A DNA stretch of 23,751 nucleotides from Clostridium sp. UBA2485 (GTDB lineage Bacteria > Bacillota > Clostridia > Clostridiales > Clostridiaceae): positions 8,439-32,189 of the forward strand of contig NZ_DDOV01000037.1 in NCBI RefSeq assembly GCF_002341865.1, given 5' to 3'. The position numbers and the translations under genes are program-made. The notes below the pieces were generated by a model. The model was not told the origin of the DNA, did not search any database, and saw nothing but the letters and a program-made list of their open reading frames with translations. Numbering within the stretch: position 1 is the stretch's first letter; the number at the start of each line of letters is the position of its first letter. Below, piece by piece: positions 1 to 7,029 of the stretch.

Positions 1-218
1 TTTTTGCCGTATTTTTCTATAAGGTCTGTTAAAGCAGCATAATTTTCAGGAGCCCAGTTACCCTTTTCAAGTTTAACTTCCTTTTTGTTATCAGTTTGTT
101 CTACTTTAGTGTCATTTTTAGTTTCTTCTGTTTTAGCAGAATTTCCACATGCAACTAAAGAAAAAGACATAATGCATGCTAATGATAAGCCAAGAGTTTT
201 TCTTTTAAAATTATTCAT
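1..218 (-). CDS. Lipoprotein, N-terminal part (runs off left edge)
   Basis: This minus-strand gene is cut by the window edge; only about 72 N-terminal residues are visible. It begins MNNFKRKTLG, followed by a hydrophobic segment ending in a lipobox (LVAC) with the lipidated cysteine at residue 24. This predicts a membrane-anchored lipoprotein on the outer face. A Lys/Glu/Thr-rich linker follows (about residues 25-48), as is usual for a tether, and then the start of a folded domain (NWAPENYAALTDLIEKYGK). The start ATG (216-218) has a clear AAGGAGAG ribosome binding site about six bases upstream on that strand. The stretch after the linker reminds me of clostridial HAD-type phosphatase lipoproteins, but no catalytic motif is inside the window, so the function is left open. 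The gene is transcribed away from the cobalamin locus. Confidence 0.85.
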   Translation of the reverse strand, partial: MNNFKRKTLGLSLACIMSFSLVACGNSAKTEETKNDTKVEQTDNKKEVKLEKGNWAPENYAALTDLIEKYGK

Positions 219-512
219 AAGTTATCTCTCCTTATTTGTGTCATTTGTGATTTCAATTTTTAATAGAAATAGTTAAATATGCCAAATAAAACTTATTGTT
301 AAAACTTATTAACCGTATTTAACATAAACTTTACAATTAATTTATATAACGAGCATCAAAAAATGTCAATATAAAGTTGGGTTTCCCTATTCTTGGAATT
401 AATTTTAAATTTAATTTAAAGAACTTCTAAAAAATATGAAAATGAGCTATGCATTAGGAGTTGTATCTTTTCATGAACAAGATAAGAGCAGCCAAGAGTT
501 ATAAGAGATGCT
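219..512. other. AT-rich intergenic stretch
   Basis: No supported gene lies here. It must hold the promoter and leader of the minus-strand lipoprotein gene, but I cannot pick out a convincing -35/-10 pair. The right part (about 440-500) may belong to the decayed coding material that follows; its reading frame is closed by stops. Confidence 0.5.
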
Positions 513-800
513 ATGAAATCAAAAGTTGATATAAATGAGCAGATTAAATTAGATGAGATTAAAATCACAATGATAGATGAGCATTCTCTTTTAATTGTTA
601 CAAGTCAAGCAGGAGAAACTGCCAATACCTTAGCGGTTTTAAGACTTGCAAAATCAAAGGCAGCAAGAATTATTGTTGTAACTAATGTAGTAGGAATAAC
701 AGTTTCAAAAGAAGCAGAAGAAATTCTAAACAATAAAGATGCTCTACAAAGATTCGCAAGCTTATGCAGGGGGAGCATTAGAAAAAAAGCAAATAATTAG
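513..800 (+). pseudogene. glmS-like SIS-domain fragment
   Basis: A 95-codon open frame whose middle resembles the first sugar-isomerase (SIS) domain of glucosamine-6-phosphate synthase (GlmS). The stretch LLIVTSQAGETANTLAVLRL followed by AKSK and VTNVVG matches the family pattern SQSGETADTLAALR-AKSKGA-NVVGS, including the phosphosugar-binding SQxGET motif. Only about 50 residues match. The glutaminase domain, the rest of the isomerase domains and the catalytic C-terminus are missing, and the last 20 residues are unrelated. No good ribosome binding site precedes the ATG. The simplest reading is a relic left by a recombination or insertion event. It could instead be a fragment of another SIS protein. 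It is unlikely to make a working enzyme. Confidence 0.55.
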
Positions 801-935
801 TAAGAATGGGATATGGATTGTCAGCACTTTTTAATAAAATTTTTATTTGGTCATTAGGTGTCATATAATTGGGAGCACTGTGAATACGTTTATAATTAAA
901 CCTGAATTATTCACCAAATTTATTTCAATATTATG
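790..935 (-). pseudogene. Remnant of an IS3-type transposase C-terminus
   Basis: Read on the minus strand, 841-900 encodes FNYKRIHSAPNYMTPNDQIK. This resembles the C-terminal end of the rve integrase core of IS3-family transposases (pattern YNxxRIHSxLxYxTPxxF). An in-frame stop lies a few codons upstream, and no DDE residues, terminal inverted repeats or target duplication are recognisable. It is a degraded trace of an insertion sequence, and it fits the neighbouring truncated glmS-like fragment. The identification rests on one short motif. Confidence 0.4.
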
Positions 936-1070
936 TTAGCTGTTATACTTTGGTGATTAATTTTTTGCTTCAACTTAGAAATTTTTCATATGAAATCTTT
1001 AATTTCTTATTTTTAGTCTGATCATATCTTAAAAAATGATATATTTTCACTAAGGAGCATCTTAAATTAA

Positions 1071-1407
1071 TTTATATTCTATGAAATAAAGACTTTAGAT
1101 CCATTAAGAGATATGGAAGCTGTAATAAAAATGATGAAAAGTTACAAGAAATTGTTTCAGTAGTTTCTCATGCTACTATATTTAGAAATGATAGCGAAAG
1201 AAATCCACAAATTTTCGTTGATGTTTTCAATTTAACTATAGCTAAATTAATGAGATTGACTCCAAAAATTTCTTATATTCATAGTGTGGGCATAAAAATT
1301 CGGAAGTGAAAAAATTAGCACTTAGAGAATGGGATTGTATAAATCGTAAGGTATACCACTATAGAGAAATAAATGCTAATAAAAATCCACTAAAATTAAT
1401 AATATAA
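1071..1407 (+). pseudogene. Unrecognised coding remnant with two frameshifts
   Basis: Three overlapping open stretches in successive frames read as one protein of roughly 110 residues if two single-base losses are allowed. Piece 1 contains YEIKTLDPLRDMEAVIK (from about 1080). Piece 2 contains DEKLQEIVSVVSHATIFRND, then FVDVFNLTIAKLMRLTP and ISYIHSVG (about 1133-1290). Piece 3 contains KKLALREWDCINRKVYHYRE and ends at a TAA at 1405-1407. The frame changes fall near 1130 and 1292, both in A-rich runs. I do not recognise the family. It is a degenerate gene, or possibly a gene affected by sequencing errors in homopolymers. Confidence 0.4.
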
Positions 1408-1527
1408 TAGTGATTATTGAGGTTGGAATGACTTTTTGACTAAGGTAAAGTTGTTCCAATAGAAATATTAATCATGATGTTATGATTTAAATGAAGGAAT
1501 TGGCAATAGTTCATAAAGTTACATAAC

Positions 1528-1556
1528 TTGACACGGAATTAATTTAAATCTATAAT
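1528..1556 (+). promoter_or_regulatory. Consensus sigma-A promoter of the cobalamin operon
   Basis: TTGACA at 1528-1533 and TATAAT at 1551-1556 are separated by exactly 17 bases, a perfect match to the housekeeping promoter. Transcription should start near 1563, about 45 bases before the cobalamin riboswitch. The promoter is therefore strong, and regulation is expected to come from the riboswitch downstream. Confidence 0.85.
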
Positions 1557-1608
1557 TTTAGTTGTAACATATTTAAATTGAGATTAAGGAACAATAAAAA
1601 TTAAATAA

Positions 1609-1770
1609 TAAGAATTTAGGTGCTTTTATAAGTGAAAAGGGAATGTGGTTAAACTCCACAGCAGCCCCCGCTACTGTAAATGATGACGAACCTTAAATTA
1701 TACCACTCTTTTAAAGGGGAAGGTTAAGGAGAGAATGAATCAAAAGCCAGGAGACCTGCCTAAATCTTAA
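1609..1770 (+). ncRNA. Cobalamin (B12) riboswitch aptamer
   Basis: The conserved core is directly readable. The segment at 1633-1680 includes GGGAATGTGG and GCAGCCCCCGCTACTGTAA, and the B12 box AGCCAGGAGACCTGCC lies at 1745-1760. The outer helix P1 can form between TTTAGG (1615-1620) and CCTAAA (1759-1764), with further pairing of flanking AAG and CTT. Binding of adenosylcobalamin to this RNA class normally switches the downstream genes off. Placement between a consensus promoter and cbiP fits feedback control of the whole locus. Confidence 0.95.
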
Positions 1771-1777
1771 GTAAAAG

Positions 1778-1799
1778 CTTTCGGAGGGAAAGTTCTATT
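1778..1799 (+). promoter_or_regulatory. Riboswitch expression platform: likely anti-terminator strand
   Basis: A small hairpin, CTTTC (1778-1782) / GAAAG (1788-1792), shows GGAGG in its loop. The overlapping strand AAGTTCTATT (1790-1799) can pair with AATAG (1834-1838) and AACTT (1844-1848), both in the 5' arm of the terminator. The two structures are mutually exclusive, so this strand is a candidate anti-terminator in the ligand-free state. The pairing is read from sequence; the mechanism is inferred. Confidence 0.5.
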
Positions 1800-1833
1800 A
1801 GTATGAGGGGACATTCTGCAGATTATTTATACA

Positions 1834-1878
1834 AATAGAGGTGAACTTAGAGAGTTTACCTCTATTATTTTTTTATTT
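1834..1878 (+). terminator. Intrinsic terminator of the B12 riboswitch
   Basis: A 13-bp stem pairs AATAGAGGTGAAC (1834-1846) with GTTTACCTCTATT (1854-1866), with one G-T wobble and a seven-base loop. A T-rich run follows (1868-1877). It lies directly upstream of the cbiP ribosome binding site, so it can abort transcription before any structural gene. It spans the apparent GTG start at 1841, which argues against that start. Confidence 0.85.
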
Positions 1879-1894
1879 GAAAGGGAGTTTTGAT

Positions 1895-3397
1895 ATGGCG
1901 AAGATAATGGTGCAAGGAACAGCATCTTCCGTGGGCAAGAGTATATTAGTTACAGCACTATGTAGAATTTTTAAACAGGATGGATACAAGGTGTGTCCAT
2001 ATAAATCACAAAATATGTCATTAAATTCATACATAACTTTAGATGGTAAAGAGATGGGTCGTGCTCAAGTATTACAAGCTTATGCTTGTGGATTAGAGCC
2101 AGAAGCATATATGAATCCTATACTATTAAAGCCAACTAGTGATAAGAAGTGTCAAATAATTGTAAACGGAGAGGTTTACGGAAATAGCACAGCAATGGAA
2201 TATCATAATATGAAATTAGAGTTTAGAGATATGCTAAAAACTCAATTTGAAGAGTTAGAAAATCAATTTGACATTATAGTTATGGAAGGTGCAGGTAGTC
2301 CAGCAGAAATAAATTTACGAGATAGAGATATAGTAAATATGGGAATGGCAGAACTTGTAGATGCGCCTGTAGTCTTAGTTGGAGATATTGATAAAGGTGG
2401 AGTTTTTGCTTCATTAGTAGGAACACTAATGCTTCTTACGGAAGAAGAAAGAGAAAGAGTAAAGGGAACTATCATCAATAAATTTAGAGGTGATGTAGAT
2501 ATATTAAAGCCAGGTATTGACATGCTTGAGGATATATCTAAAAAACAGTGTATAGGAGTTGTACCACATTGTACATTAGCTCTAGAAGATGAGGATGGAG
2601 CTGTAGAATTAAATAAAAAGATAACAAATAAAATTGATATAGCTGTTATTAAACTTCCTAGAATCTCAAATTTTACTGATGTAGATGCACTTAAAAATGA
2701 AGAAGATGTTTCAGTAAGATTTATAACTTCTGTAGAAGAATTTAAAAATCCTGATTTATTAATTATACCAGGAAGTAAAAATACCATTGAAGATTTAAAT
2801 GCACTTAAAACTTCTGGACTTTTTGATAAGATTAAAGAATATAGCAAAAATGGAGAAATAATAGGAATTTGTGGTGGATATCAAATGTTAGGTAAGAAAA
2901 TCACAGATCCATATGGTGTAGAAACAGAACTATTAGAAATAGAAGGATTAGGACTTTTAGACATAGAGACAGTCTTTGAACAGAAAAAGGTAACTACTAG
3001 AGTAGAAGCAGATTTAATTGATAATAAAGTCTTCGCCACTGATAGAGATAAATTATCTGTATACGGTTATGAAATTCATATGGGGATTTGCAAATACGGT
3101 AAAAATGCCAATCCACTATTTAATATAAAGACTCAAAATACAAAAAAAGTAAATTATAATGATGGAGCCATTAATGAATATGGCAATATAATGGGATCTT
3201 ATATCCACGGAATTTTTGATAAAACAGATTTTAGAGAAGTTATAGTTAACAAGCTTAGAAGTAAAAAGGGTATAGAATTAAAAGAATCAAAACCATATGA
3301 AAGTTTAAGAGAAGAAGAACTTGATAAACTTGCAGATTTAGTAAGAAAAACTTTAGATATGGATGAAATATATAAAATCATGGGAATTAAAAGATAG
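1895..3397 (+). CDS. cbiP: Adenosylcobyric acid synthase (glutamine-hydrolysing)
   Basis: CbiP (CobQ) amidates side chains b, d, e and g of adenosylcobyrinate a,c-diamide, using glutamine and ATP. The 500-residue length is typical. The N-terminal dethiobiotin-synthetase-like domain has a P-loop (GTASSVGKS, residues 8-16). The C-terminal class-I-type glutaminase domain has its nucleophile at Cys326 in GICGGYQMLG, and late histidines in YEIHMG and SYIHGIF. The ATG at 1895 follows AAGGGAG at 1881-1887. An in-frame GTG at 1841 would add 18 residues but lies inside the terminator stem, so it is rejected. This is the first structural gene after the riboswitch, although it acts late in the pathway; cbiB follows after 15 bases. 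Confidence 0.97.
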   Translation: MAKIMVQGTASSVGKSILVTALCRIFKQDGYKVCPYKSQNMSLNSYITLDGKEMGRAQVLQAYACGLEPEAYMNPILLKPTSDKKCQIIVNGEVYGNSTAMEYHNMKLEFRDMLKTQFEELENQFDIIVMEGAGSPAEINLRDRDIVNMGMAELVDAPVVLVGDIDKGGVFASLVGTLMLLTEEERERVKGTIINKFRGDVDILKPGIDMLEDISKKQCIGVVPHCTLALEDEDGAVELNKKITNKIDIAVIKLPRISNFTDVDALKNEEDVSVRFITSVEEFKNPDLLIIPGSKNTIEDLNALKTSGLFDKIKEYSKNGEIIGICGGYQMLGKKITDPYGVETELLEIEGLGLLDIETVFEQKKVTTRVEADLIDNKVFATDRDKLSVYGYEIHMGICKYGKNANPLFNIKTQNTKKVNYNDGAINEYGNIMGSYIHGIFDKTDFREVIVNKLRSKKGIELKESKPYESLREEELDKLADLVRKTLDMDEIYKIMGIKR

Positions 3398-3412
3398 TTA
3401 GGAGATAAAATA

Positions 3413-4375
3413 ATGTTTAATTTTAATTTGAAAGCTAACATTATTTACGTATTAATAGCTATGATTATAGACTTCGTTTTGGGGGATCCTGCTTGGCTTC
3501 CTCATCCAATTATCTATATTGGGAAGCTTATAGCTAAGTTAGAAAACTATTTTAGAAAAGGTGAAAAAAGTGATGAAGGCTTAAGAATCTGTGGAGGGTT
3601 AATTGTTTTAATAGTATGTTTTATAACTTATACTATTCCTTATGCCTTATTAAAATTATCATTGATTAATGAATATTTATTTCATGGTTTAAATATCTTT
3701 ATAATTTGGACTACATTAGCAGCAAAAAGTTTGCATGGTGCGGCTATTGAAGTTTATAAATCTTTAGAAAAAAGAGATATAGAGGATGCAAGGGTAAAGC
3801 TTTCTTATATAGTAGGTAGAGATACAGCTAGCCTTGAAGAAGATGAAATTATAAGAGCAGATATAGAAACTGTAGCAGAAAATGCTTCTGATGGTATAAT
3901 TGCTCCTATGTTTTACGCTATATTAGGAGGAGCTCCACTAGCTATGATGTATAAAGGCGTTAATACTATGGATTCAATGCTAGGATATTTGAATGAAAAG
4001 TTCAAATATATTGGTTTTTTCCCAGCTAAAGTAGATGATTTGTTCAATTTAATACCTGCAAGACTTACAGGAATTTTAATGTGCTTAACTTCTTTTGTTG
4101 TAGGTGGAAATATAGAAGATAGCTTTAGAATAATGATTAGAGATAGGAAAAATCATAAGAGTCCAAACTGTGCTTATCCTGAGGCAGCAGCAGCAGGTGC
4201 GATGAAAATTCAGCTTGGTGGAACAAATGTTTATTTTGGAGAGATAGTGTATAAGCCAACTCTTGGAGATAGAATTAAAAACTTAGAAGCTAGAGATATA
4301 AAGCAAAGTATAAAGCTTATGTATTCAAGTGAGATATTGTTAGTACTTATATCATTAATTTTGGTGGTAATTTAA
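3413..4375 (+). CDS. cbiB: Adenosylcobinamide-phosphate synthase
   Basis: CbiB is an integral membrane enzyme that attaches (R)-1-amino-2-propanol phosphate, the product of CobD, to adenosylcobyric acid. The 320-residue protein starts with the family hallmark: a hydrophobic helix followed by DFVLGDPAWLPHPIIYIGKL (residues 20-39). Conserved blocks with VGRDT, ETVAENASDGIIAPM and CAYPEAAAAGAMKIQLGG are present. Hydrophobic segments occur near residues 5-24, 60-82, 90-108, 205-230 and 300-320, as expected for a polytopic protein. A GGAG ribosome binding site lies 8-9 bases before the ATG. It sits between cbiP and cobD, whose products supply its two substrates. Confidence 0.96.
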   Translation: MFNFNLKANIIYVLIAMIIDFVLGDPAWLPHPIIYIGKLIAKLENYFRKGEKSDEGLRICGGLIVLIVCFITYTIPYALLKLSLINEYLFHGLNIFIIWTTLAAKSLHGAAIEVYKSLEKRDIEDARVKLSYIVGRDTASLEEDEIIRADIETVAENASDGIIAPMFYAILGGAPLAMMYKGVNTMDSMLGYLNEKFKYIGFFPAKVDDLFNLIPARLTGILMCLTSFVVGGNIEDSFRIMIRDRKNHKSPNCAYPEAAAAGAMKIQLGGTNVYFGEIVYKPTLGDRIKNLEARDIKQSIKLMYSSEILLVLISLILVVI

Positions 4376-4392
4376 AAAAAACTAGTTAGGAC

Positions 4393-5511
4393 GTGAAGAA
4401 ATTGAAGCATGGTGGAGATATATATAGTGAAGGATTATTAAAAGGAAGAAAACTATTGGATTTTAGTTCTAATATAAATCCTCTCGGTGTACCTAAAGGA
4501 TTTATTGAGAATATTAATGAAGGAATAGAAATGCTTCAAGTTTATCCTGATATAAAATATAGAACATTAAAGGATAACATAATTAATTATTTGAATAAAT
4601 GCAGTTATTATTTTGGAGGAGAAACTAATGAGTTAAATTTAACTCATGAAAATATTTTATTAGGGAACGGAGCTTCCGAAATAATAGATCTAGCTGTTAG
4701 ATATTTAAAGTCTATAACTATAGTAGTACCTTCCTTTGTAGAATATGAAGATAATAGTCATAGATATAATTTAGAAGTAAATTATTCATATTTAAAAGAT
4801 GATTTTACTTATGACTATGAGGATATATTAAGTAAATTAAATAATAGTGAAGGTCTTATAATTGGAAATCCTAATAATCCTAATGGTTCAATTATAGATA
4901 AAGAAAAGTTTACAAGTATTTTAGATTTTTGTGAAGAAAATAATAAGATAGTTCTAATAGACGAAGCTTTTATCGAGTTTACAGGAAGCTTTAACTATAG
5001 CCTTTTGAATTTAGTAGAAAAATATAAATGTTTATTTATCATTAAGGCGATAACAAAATTTTATGGATTGCCTGGCGTAAGATTAGGTTTTGGAATAACA
5101 AAAAATGAAGAATTAATTGATTATATAGTTTCAATGCAAAATCCATGGAATATTAATTGCTTTGCTGAATTAAGTGCTAAATATGCATTAAGTGATGAAG
5201 CATATATACGAGATTCTCTTAAGTGGATTGAAACAGAAAGAAAATATATGATAGATGAACTAAATAAAATTTCCATAATTGAAAGGTGTCATAATAGTTA
5301 TGGAAATTACGTTCTTTGCAAATTAAAGGGAATAAACTGTGATAAACTTTACAGTTACTTAGAAGAAAAATGTATTATAATAAGAAAGTGCAATAATTAC
5401 AGAGGACTAGATGATAAGTTTGTTAGATTTGCAATAAAGGATAGAAGCTCTAATGAAAAGCTGATAGAGCACTTAAAAAATATAGATCCATTAAAAATTA
5501 AGGATATTTAA
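4393..5511 (+). CDS. cobD: Threonine-phosphate decarboxylase-like aminotransferase
   Basis: CobD is a pyridoxal-phosphate enzyme of the class I/II aminotransferase fold that makes (R)-1-amino-2-propanol O-2-phosphate for the CbiB reaction. Visible motifs are KHGGDIYSEG at the N-terminus, DFSSNINPLG, GNGASEIIDL, NPNNPNG, IDEAFIEF and the PLP lysine in KAITKFYGLPGVRLGFG (Lys222 counting from the GTG). Histidinol-phosphate aminotransferase (HisC) is the main alternative, but the HGG/SNINPLG N-terminus and the place next to cbiB favour CobD. The start is uncertain. GTG 4393 sits only one or two bases from the AGGA at 4388-4391. TTG 4402, which gives an N-terminus close to the family's (KHGGDI), has better spacing. 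Confidence 0.9.
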   Translation: MKKLKHGGDIYSEGLLKGRKLLDFSSNINPLGVPKGFIENINEGIEMLQVYPDIKYRTLKDNIINYLNKCSYYFGGETNELNLTHENILLGNGASEIIDLAVRYLKSITIVVPSFVEYEDNSHRYNLEVNYSYLKDDFTYDYEDILSKLNNSEGLIIGNPNNPNGSIIDKEKFTSILDFCEENNKIVLIDEAFIEFTGSFNYSLLNLVEKYKCLFIIKAITKFYGLPGVRLGFGITKNEELIDYIVSMQNPWNINCFAELSAKYALSDEAYIRDSLKWIETERKYMIDELNKISIIERCHNSYGNYVLCKLKGINCDKLYSYLEEKCIIIRKCNNYRGLDDKFVRFAIKDRSSNEKLIEHLKNIDPLKIKDI

Positions 5512-5535
5512 CCCTTAGCTAGAGAAGGTGGATAA

Positions 5536-6180
5536 ATGAAAAATTTGGAGCAGTGCTTTTTATCTATTAAAAGTGATAAGCTTAAGGTTCTTATAGTTGG
5601 TGGAGGAAAAGCAGGATATATAAAGTGTAAATCCTTTTTAACTAAAGGAGCAGAGGTTAAGGTTATTGCATTAGATATATGTAAAGAAGTACTATCTTTA
5701 CAGCATTTTGAAAAGTTAAGTATTGAAAAAACTACTTATAATAAGGAAATGTTAGTAAAATATCATCTAGTGGTCATTGCAACTGATGATGAATTTTTAA
5801 ATCGTAATATTAAAATGGATTGTGATGAACTTTGTAAATTTTATATAAATTCTTCTAATGTAGAGGAAAGCATGTGTATAACTCCTACCGTAGGAGAAAG
5901 TAAAAGTACAGTTTTTGCAATTCATACAAAAAAATTTAGTCCCAAAACTTCACTATTTATAAGGGATAATCTAGAAACTCATCTAAAAAAATACGATAGT
6001 TATATAGATTTTTCAGTAAATTTAAGAAATTCTCTAAAGAATCATGCTAGAAAGAATGAAATTTTAAATTTCATATCCACAGAGGATTTTCTATATATTT
6101 TTAATAAGGGATACGGTGAAAAAATTATAAATTTATTTTATGGAGGCAATAGAATTGAGAATAGCAACGAGAAAGAGTAA
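5536..6180 (+). CDS. Precorrin-2 dehydrogenase-like protein (divergent)
   Basis: The protein resembles the N-terminal NAD(P)-binding part of siroheme synthase (CysG, Met8p, SirC type), which oxidises precorrin-2 to sirohydrochlorin. A Rossmann motif VLIVGGGKAGYIKCKSFL (about residues 19-36) is followed by GAEVKVIA, the acidic ATDDEFLNRNI segment and SPKTSLFIRDNLE, the counterpart of SPALARxIRxxLE. At 214 residues the length fits stand-alone versions. It is divergent: the usual NVxDxxxxxxFxxPA segment reads SSNVEESMCITPTVGES. Sirohydrochlorin is the substrate of CbiK, encoded at the end of this locus, so the role fits. The gene ends inside hemC (26-base overlap), implying coupled translation. 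A ribosome binding site GAAGGTGG precedes the ATG. Confidence 0.8.
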   Translation: MKNLEQCFLSIKSDKLKVLIVGGGKAGYIKCKSFLTKGAEVKVIALDICKEVLSLQHFEKLSIEKTTYNKEMLVKYHLVVIATDDEFLNRNIKMDCDELCKFYINSSNVEESMCITPTVGESKSTVFAIHTKKFSPKTSLFIRDNLETHLKKYDSYIDFSVNLRNSLKNHARKNEILNFISTEDFLYIFNKGYGEKIINLFYGGNRIENSNEKE

Positions 6181-7021
6181 GTTAGCACAGGTACAAACAG
6201 AGTTTGTAATGGAGCTTATAGATAAGACTCACAACATTAAATGTGAAAAGGTATTAACGGATACTTTAGGAGATAAAAGGTTAGATGTTACACTTGATAA
6301 AATAGGTGGTAAAGGACTGTTTATTAAGGAATTAGAGCAGCTTATATTAGATGGACACGCAGAAGCTGGCGTTCATAGTATGAAGGATATGCCTTATGAA
6401 TTGCCAGAAGGTTTTATAGTTGCAGCAATGCCTATTAGAGAAGATGTAAGAGATGCCTTCGTATCTATAAATGGAGTAAAATTTAAAGATTTAAAAAAAG
6501 GTGCTAAGATAGGTACTAGTAGTAATAGAAGAGCTAGTCAATTAAAAATTTTAAGACCAGATATAGAAATAGTACCTATAAGAGGTAATGTTCAAACTAG
6601 AATTGATAAAATAAAAAAAGAAAATTTAGATGGAATAATTCTAGCAGCAGCAGGACTTAAAAGATTAGGTATGGATGAGATAATAACTGATTATTTTGAG
6701 CCTCATGAAATGATTCCTGCTATAGGTCAAGGTGCACTAGGAATTGAAATACATGAAAGTTGTAAAGATAAAGAAGTTTTCACAACTCTTGATGATTATG
6801 AGACTAGAGTTTGTGTTGAAGCGGAAAGAAGTTTTATGGCAGCTTTAAAAGGAGATTGCCACGCTGCTATAGGAGCTTATGCGGTGTTAAAGGATAATAC
6901 AATCAATATGGTTGGTATTTACGAAGTTAATGGAAACCTTGTAAGAAAAGAAGTAACAGGACCAGTAAATGAAAATATTAAGCTAGGAGAAGAGCTTGCT
7001 TCTTTAATTTTAAATTCTTAG
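6155..7021 (+). CDS. hemC: Porphobilinogen deaminase (hydroxymethylbilane synthase)
   Basis: HemC polymerises four porphobilinogens to hydroxymethylbilane on a dipyrromethane cofactor. Recognisable blocks are RIATRKSKLAQVQTEFV at the N-terminus, LGDKRLD, the catalytic aspartate region HSMKDMP, GTSSNRRASQL with substrate-binding arginines, IRGNVQTRIDK and the cofactor cysteine at residue 235 in LKGDCHAAIGAYA. I start it at TTG 6155: GGAGG (6142-6146) is eight bases upstream and the family N-terminus matches directly. An in-frame ATG at 6140 is rejected because the ribosome binding site would lie inside the coding region. The resulting length is 288 residues. It overlaps the end of the preceding dehydrogenase gene and is followed after eight bases by cobA-hemD. 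Confidence 0.95.
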   Translation: MRIATRKSKLAQVQTEFVMELIDKTHNIKCEKVLTDTLGDKRLDVTLDKIGGKGLFIKELEQLILDGHAEAGVHSMKDMPYELPEGFIVAAMPIREDVRDAFVSINGVKFKDLKKGAKIGTSSNRRASQLKILRPDIEIVPIRGNVQTRIDKIKKENLDGIILAAAGLKRLGMDEIITDYFEPHEMIPAIGQGALGIEIHESCKDKEVFTTLDDYETRVCVEAERSFMAALKGDCHAAIGAYAVLKDNTINMVGIYEVNGNLVRKEVTGPVNENIKLGEELASLILNS

Positions 7022-7029
7022 GAGGAATT

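Noticed and set aside
85..276. Plus-strand open frame of 63 codons at the left end
   Set aside because: It is the antisense of the clear lipoprotein signal peptide and has no ribosome binding site.
1841..1894. N-terminal 18-residue extension of CbiP from GTG 1841
   Set aside because: The codons lie in the riboswitch terminator stem and U-tract, and the ATG at 1895 has a proper ribosome binding site and the family N-terminus.
2263..2847. Long antisense open frame inside cbiP (194 codons)
   Set aside because: Low-complexity Ser/Leu/Ile-rich translation typical of the antisense of an AT-rich gene; cbiP itself is unambiguous. Other antisense frames in the cbi genes were dropped for the same reason.
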